Shown here: positions 60,020 through 64,000 of the stretch, in pieces
Position numbering within the stretch: position 1 is the first letter of the stretch
How the letters are laid out: the number at the start of each line of letters is the position of its first letter
Assembly (NCBI RefSeq): GCF_004027225.2
Contig: NC_046358.1
Location: 64,093,528 to 64,157,527 of the forward strand
DNA: 64,000 bases
DNA from: Strigops habroptila
Lineage: Eukaryota; Chordata; Aves; Psittaciformes; Psittacidae
Reading direction: 5' to 3'
The notes under the pieces: generated by a model
Seen by the model: only the letters and a program-made list of their open reading frames with translations
What the model was told of the DNA's origin: nothing
Database searches by the model: none
Translations under genes and position numbers: made by a program

Positions 60020-62720
60020 GTGAGTGGGCATCTGCTTTGGTTTGCAGTTTTCTCTTCAGTAGAAGCATTTGCAGTGCCTTTGTTTGAACCAGCTGCTAAA
60101 AGCACAGCAGGTTGTGAAGAACTGACTCACTTGCATCTTTCTCCCCCATTCTACTACCATTCCTCTAGGATCAGTCCAGTTTGGCAAGAGTTTCTTTCTC
60201 TTTCTATTCAAACAGGCTTGGATCTGGACGGTGGTGTCCCACATGAAGAGAAACAAGACAAAATTCCTGCCAGCAACTTGTTCTGGCATCTGCCTCATTT
60301 TCCTCTCTCTCTGAAATCCTCCCACAGCTAGCCTCGGGTAAATTCCCACTTGGACCTAGAGGATACAGGAGTCCCCTTTTCATCCTGCTTCCTACCACAC
60401 CTCTCCTGATCTGATTCAAATCTGGAAACTGCCCGATGATTTCTAAAAAGCAGCAGAGCTTCACTGTAAATGGTCAAGAGTCTTACCTGAAAGGAGGAGT
60501 CACAGCTGAAAGCCCTCACAGAATCATTGTAGGTTTTGATGTGCTTCTTCTTGGAACATTTGCACCATTTTGTTTCAAATGACAGACACTTGTCATGTTC
60601 TAAGGCCTTTGTTCCAGTGGCAGCAGCATTTACAGAATTAGGCTTTCTCTAATTAACATGTTTATTGGCAGTTTCTATAGTGAGATCCAGAACTGAAAAG
60701 GGCTGAAGATGAATCTGTTTCATCCTCTTCAGAACAGCTGTTTCTGGCCAGGCCTGATTTGCTGTAGTGGGAATGAAAACTGGTCCTGGTTCTGCCTCTG
60801 GTCTAATGACTCACTGAGTGAAACACATAATCTGTCTTCAAGACCATGGGTTTGATGTCATCAATAAGCATTTCATTTGCTTTTATAACAGGTAATAAAG
60901 AAGGGAACTATTTTTAATATTAGCCAATTCTCTGATATCTGAAGCATTACAGGTTTTTCAGCAAGGGTGATAACAAAGAAACCTGGTGGATGATGGTTTG
61001 CAGAGGCTGCTGCTGCTTCTGCTGAGGAGGCAAGGATACATATATCATATCTTTAAGTCACATAACTGCTGAATGTAAATCAGCATTACTGCCTCATTCA
61101 TCAGCATGATGGCTCTAATTTTGGAGCTGTAAGATTCATTTATAATGTCTGGAAAATAGCCCAATTTTCAGGAGGAGCATTTGGATTAAATGATCAATTC
61201 AGCAATGGAGAAGTGATTGTCTGTAACCCTGGAATCTTATTCTGATCCAAGAAAAAACTCCAAAGAATATAGCCATGAATAGCAACTATTTTTATTTCTA
61301 CAGGTTCCTGGATTCATTAGGATTTTGATGGTATTTAAGCATTACATCACTGTACCTGACATCAAGTTAATTAATACTAATTTTTGTGGCCTGAGCAAAC
61401 AAAAGGGTAGTGTCTTCAATACTAAGCCATGTTAAGAGCTGGACAGCATTTACTTTCTTTCTTATCTAAAGTCTTACAAACCCAGAAGCTTTGTTTTTAA
61501 TTACTTAACTGTTATCGAATTGTCCCTTTTCCTTCTATAAATTCCCAATAGAAACAGGGCAAACTCTGACCATGGATCAATAGTAAGACATACTATCTTT
61601 TCACAATTAGTTACGGTGACTTCGTCCTTCTGTCTGGTCCTGTCCATAACTAGATCTCCAGAATGTATGTTTTATTGTGATTAAAGCATATAAAGATAAC
61701 AGCTGTGTCCACAAATGTCAGGAGATGAGCATGAGAAAACCTTTTCTACATTTTCTTCCTTTTAGAACGTAGAGCAGTTATCAGGATTCACCTAAAAGCC
61801 TCTTGGATATCACTGTTTTTTCTTTAGTCACCCCAGCCTACATTGTTGTCTTTCTTTAATTTGAGCCCATCTGAAATCCCAGAGTAGTGGAGAGAAACAA
61901 AACACAGTTTCCACCACACATAATGGAAGCAGTGAGAGGAAGGAAGAGTGAGATTGTTTGAGTGAAGAGCCATGAAACCTATCATAATCATAGATTGCAC
62001 AACCTCCATTGCCTGAGAGGGTTCTTATGATCCGTTTTTATAAACTGAAATCTTCTGAGCTTTCTACAAGTAGACTGGAAGTATTTTTATGTTAGCAAGA
62101 CCATTAGTGACTATGGAGATGCAGGCAGAGCGTTTACCAAAGAATAAAAGGTGGGTATCTGCAGTTAAGTCAGTAGCTTCCATCAGCCCAGCAGCTAATA
62201 GGGTTGTCCTGGGCTTGCATTGCTCTAACCTTGCAGGAGGATCACCTAAGAGCTGCATGGGGAACTCATAGCAGCTTCAGTTTATGAATCTTGATCTCTA
62301 ATGGGAGCACAGTCTACAGAGCTACCACCACCAGAACACTAGCTTCTCCTCACAAAAAGGAAGGTGTTTGAATGTAGACATTAATCTTCACAATGTGGTA
62401 GTTATTTTCAGCAACAGAAGATGGTGCTGAGAAGCACTTTCTACAAATCTGAGTCAGGACAGCCCTTTTCTTCCTTTCCTGTGTTGTTCTGCAGAGCATG
62501 ATGTTGTCCTGAATATTTTACTACTACTGGGAAAAACATCCTAGCAGAACAGACTGGATTTATATCTACTGCCCTTTGAGAACTGGCGGCAGTGACTTTG
62601 TCCTGGCATATGGTCCTGTCCAAACTGAAACACAGAAGGTTCCCTTTGAACATCAGGAAATGCATTTTTACTGCGAGGGTGACCAAGCACTGGCTCAGAC
62701 TGTGTAGTCTCTATCCTTGG
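60020..62720. other. No gene recognised
   Basis: Moderately AT-rich DNA. Frames of about 100 codons lie on opposite strands over the same bases (60020-60331 plus, 60056-60349 minus), which argues against either being coding. No repeats recognised. Confidence 0.5.
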
Positions 62721-62783
62721 TGTGATGGGTTGACCTAGGCTGGATGCTGGATGCCCACCAAGCCGCTCCGTCAGTCCCCTCCA
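62721..62783. mobile_element. Fragment of an avian LTR terminus
   Basis: The 63-base stretch beginning 'tgtgatgggttgacc' and continuing 'ggctggatgctggatgccca' resembles, from memory, the first bases of an avian endogenous retroviral LTR that starts TGTGATGGGTTGACC. It stops abruptly before the rest of the LTR. No target duplication can be assigned because the right side is truncated. Confidence 0.55.
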
Positions 62784-62800
62784 GCCAGACCAATACACTT

Positions 62801-62930
62801 GGAAGTATTCAGAAGCCGTCTGGACACAGTCCTGAGCAACTGACTGTAGGTGACCTTGCATGAACAGGCAAAGGGACCAGATGACCTCCAGAGGTCCCTT
62901 CCACCCTTAGCCTTTCTGTGATTCTGTGAT
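62801..62930 (+). mobile_element. CR1 LINE, 3' end (GACCTCCAGAGGTC subfamily)
   Basis: Sense-orientation CR1: 'attcagaagccgtctggaca', 'ctgtaggtgacc', 'gatgacctccagaggtccct', 'cttctgtg'-type tail ('ctttctgtgattctgtgat'). The 'gacctccagaggtccctt' block is typical of a CR1 subfamily different from the other copies here. It begins 18 bases after the LTR fragment. Confidence 0.88.
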
Positions 62931-64000
62931 GTCTTTGTCTTCAAAAAACTTTGCACCTTATGTGAATGTTTATACAGCAGCAACAACTTTTATTTACTTT
63001 GAAGTTTGTTACTGAGAAAAATAATGTATTGTTTGTAGCTGATGCTTGCTCATCAAAGTGGCTTTTAAATATATTAAGCATGTTGTTTCAGGGAGGCATG
63101 GAGTATAAAGAAACAGTAGCAGCAGAAGAGCAGTAGCTGTTTGAGACCATCCTTCCAATTATCTGCTGGGTGTCTTCATTAGATGGTAGTATGGTGTGAC
63201 ATCTTTCCCTTGGACATTACTAAAGCAGTATTTTAACAAGAGTTCTTCACTTTTAAGCCTTCCACTGATAGGAAGGTTCCTGATGAGAGCTTGAAAGTTA
63301 CTGCTTCTTACTGGTTTCAGAACCACTTTCATCACATACTGAACAAATAGCACCATAAAGATGACACTGATGTTGTCACCTTCAAGTTATCATTTCAAAT
63401 GGATGGAGGATGTTGACAATGAGGGTAGCATAATCCTAGTGGGCGGTAGGAAGGACAACAGCTGTCTTATTTTTTCTCTGTTGCTTGCCAGATGCTGGAA
63501 GCACCAAGGTTTTTGTTATGTCCCTGAAGCATATAGAAAAAGGATTTCTAAAAAGTTATAAATTCCATCTTAGGTGACTAGCTTAACTCACTTGCTTCCT
63601 CAAGTTGACTCAAAGTTTTTCCGCTTTTTGGGCACCAGCAAAGGGGCTTTATAGATATTTGCAAGGAATCCATAATGGATGTTTGACACTGCTAAATAAT
63701 TGTTCAAAGCCTTTTAGAGTAATTTTTGGACTGGAACGAAGTCATACAAGTCACACTGAGCTGTTGTCTGGGGAATTCTAGCTTCAGCTAGGGGGAAAAC
63801 TGTTTCAAAATTTATTGTAAACACGTTTGGATCTTAACATGAGACTGATTATAAGATAGGAAGAGAAAAGCACAACAAAAATTGGAAATCTGAATTGTCT
63901 TCTACTTCATGTTGACATTTTTCTTGATTATTCTTTGCTTTAGACACTAAATACACATCTAGTTTTCCCAATGTCATCTCTGTTTTCTCTTTTTTTTTGG
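62931..64000. other. No feature recognised
   Basis: AT-rich DNA to the window edge. The short frames at 63159-63356 (minus) and 63361-63561 (plus) show no known motif. The window ends in a short T-run. Confidence 0.5.

Noticed and set aside
1..64000. tRNA, rRNA, U6/7SK-type small RNA genes, CRISPR arrays, telomeric repeats
   Set aside because: Looked for their characteristic strings and repeat structure on both strands by eye and saw none; a covariance-model scan would be needed to exclude diverged copies.

Overview
The window looks like vertebrate nuclear DNA from a bird. The main evidence is eleven copies or fragments of the 3' end of CR1, the dominant avian LINE. Several are recognisable at their termini by the ATTCTATG-type tail, and they lie in both orientations. 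There is also an intact solo LTR of an endogenous retrovirus family that I remember as abundant in neoavian (non-galliform) birds. The sequence is mostly AT-rich and CpG-poor, with short random reading frames, as expected for avian intergenic or intronic DNA. No bacterial, plasmid or phage features were seen.

Layout. At the left end (about 690-1345) is a clear CpG island. On the minus strand it carries one good candidate first coding exon (963 down to 903). This has a strong Kozak context, an in-frame upstream stop and a splice donor. The gene would run leftward out of the window, so positions 1-902 are read as its first intron. A GC box, an NRF1-like site and an inverted CCAAT box lie within 140 bases upstream of the ATG. 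I could not identify the protein from its 20 visible residues. From about 1350 to 64000 I find no exon I would defend. This is roughly 62 kb of intergenic or intronic DNA with CR1 copies, one 566-bp solo LTR (35763-36328) flanked by a perfect 5-bp target duplication, one LTR scrap joined to a CR1 tail (62721-62930), short tandem arrays, homopolymer runs and a few regulatory-looking sites.

Worth a second look: the unidentified first exon and its promoter; two candidate CTCF sites in divergent orientation (7091-7104 minus, 52532-52545 plus); a cluster of five TAATTA homeodomain cores in 77 bp (57987-58063); two perfect 13-bp-arm hairpins (10949-10976, 30825-30854); a 3 x 30-bp array carrying an HNF1-like core in every unit (47551-47640); a 3 x 28-bp array (31573-31656); and several exon-like open stretches with good splice signals but no recognised protein. 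I did not find an obviously new biological system. Everything beyond the first exon, the CR1 copies and the LTR is a hypothesis from reading alone.
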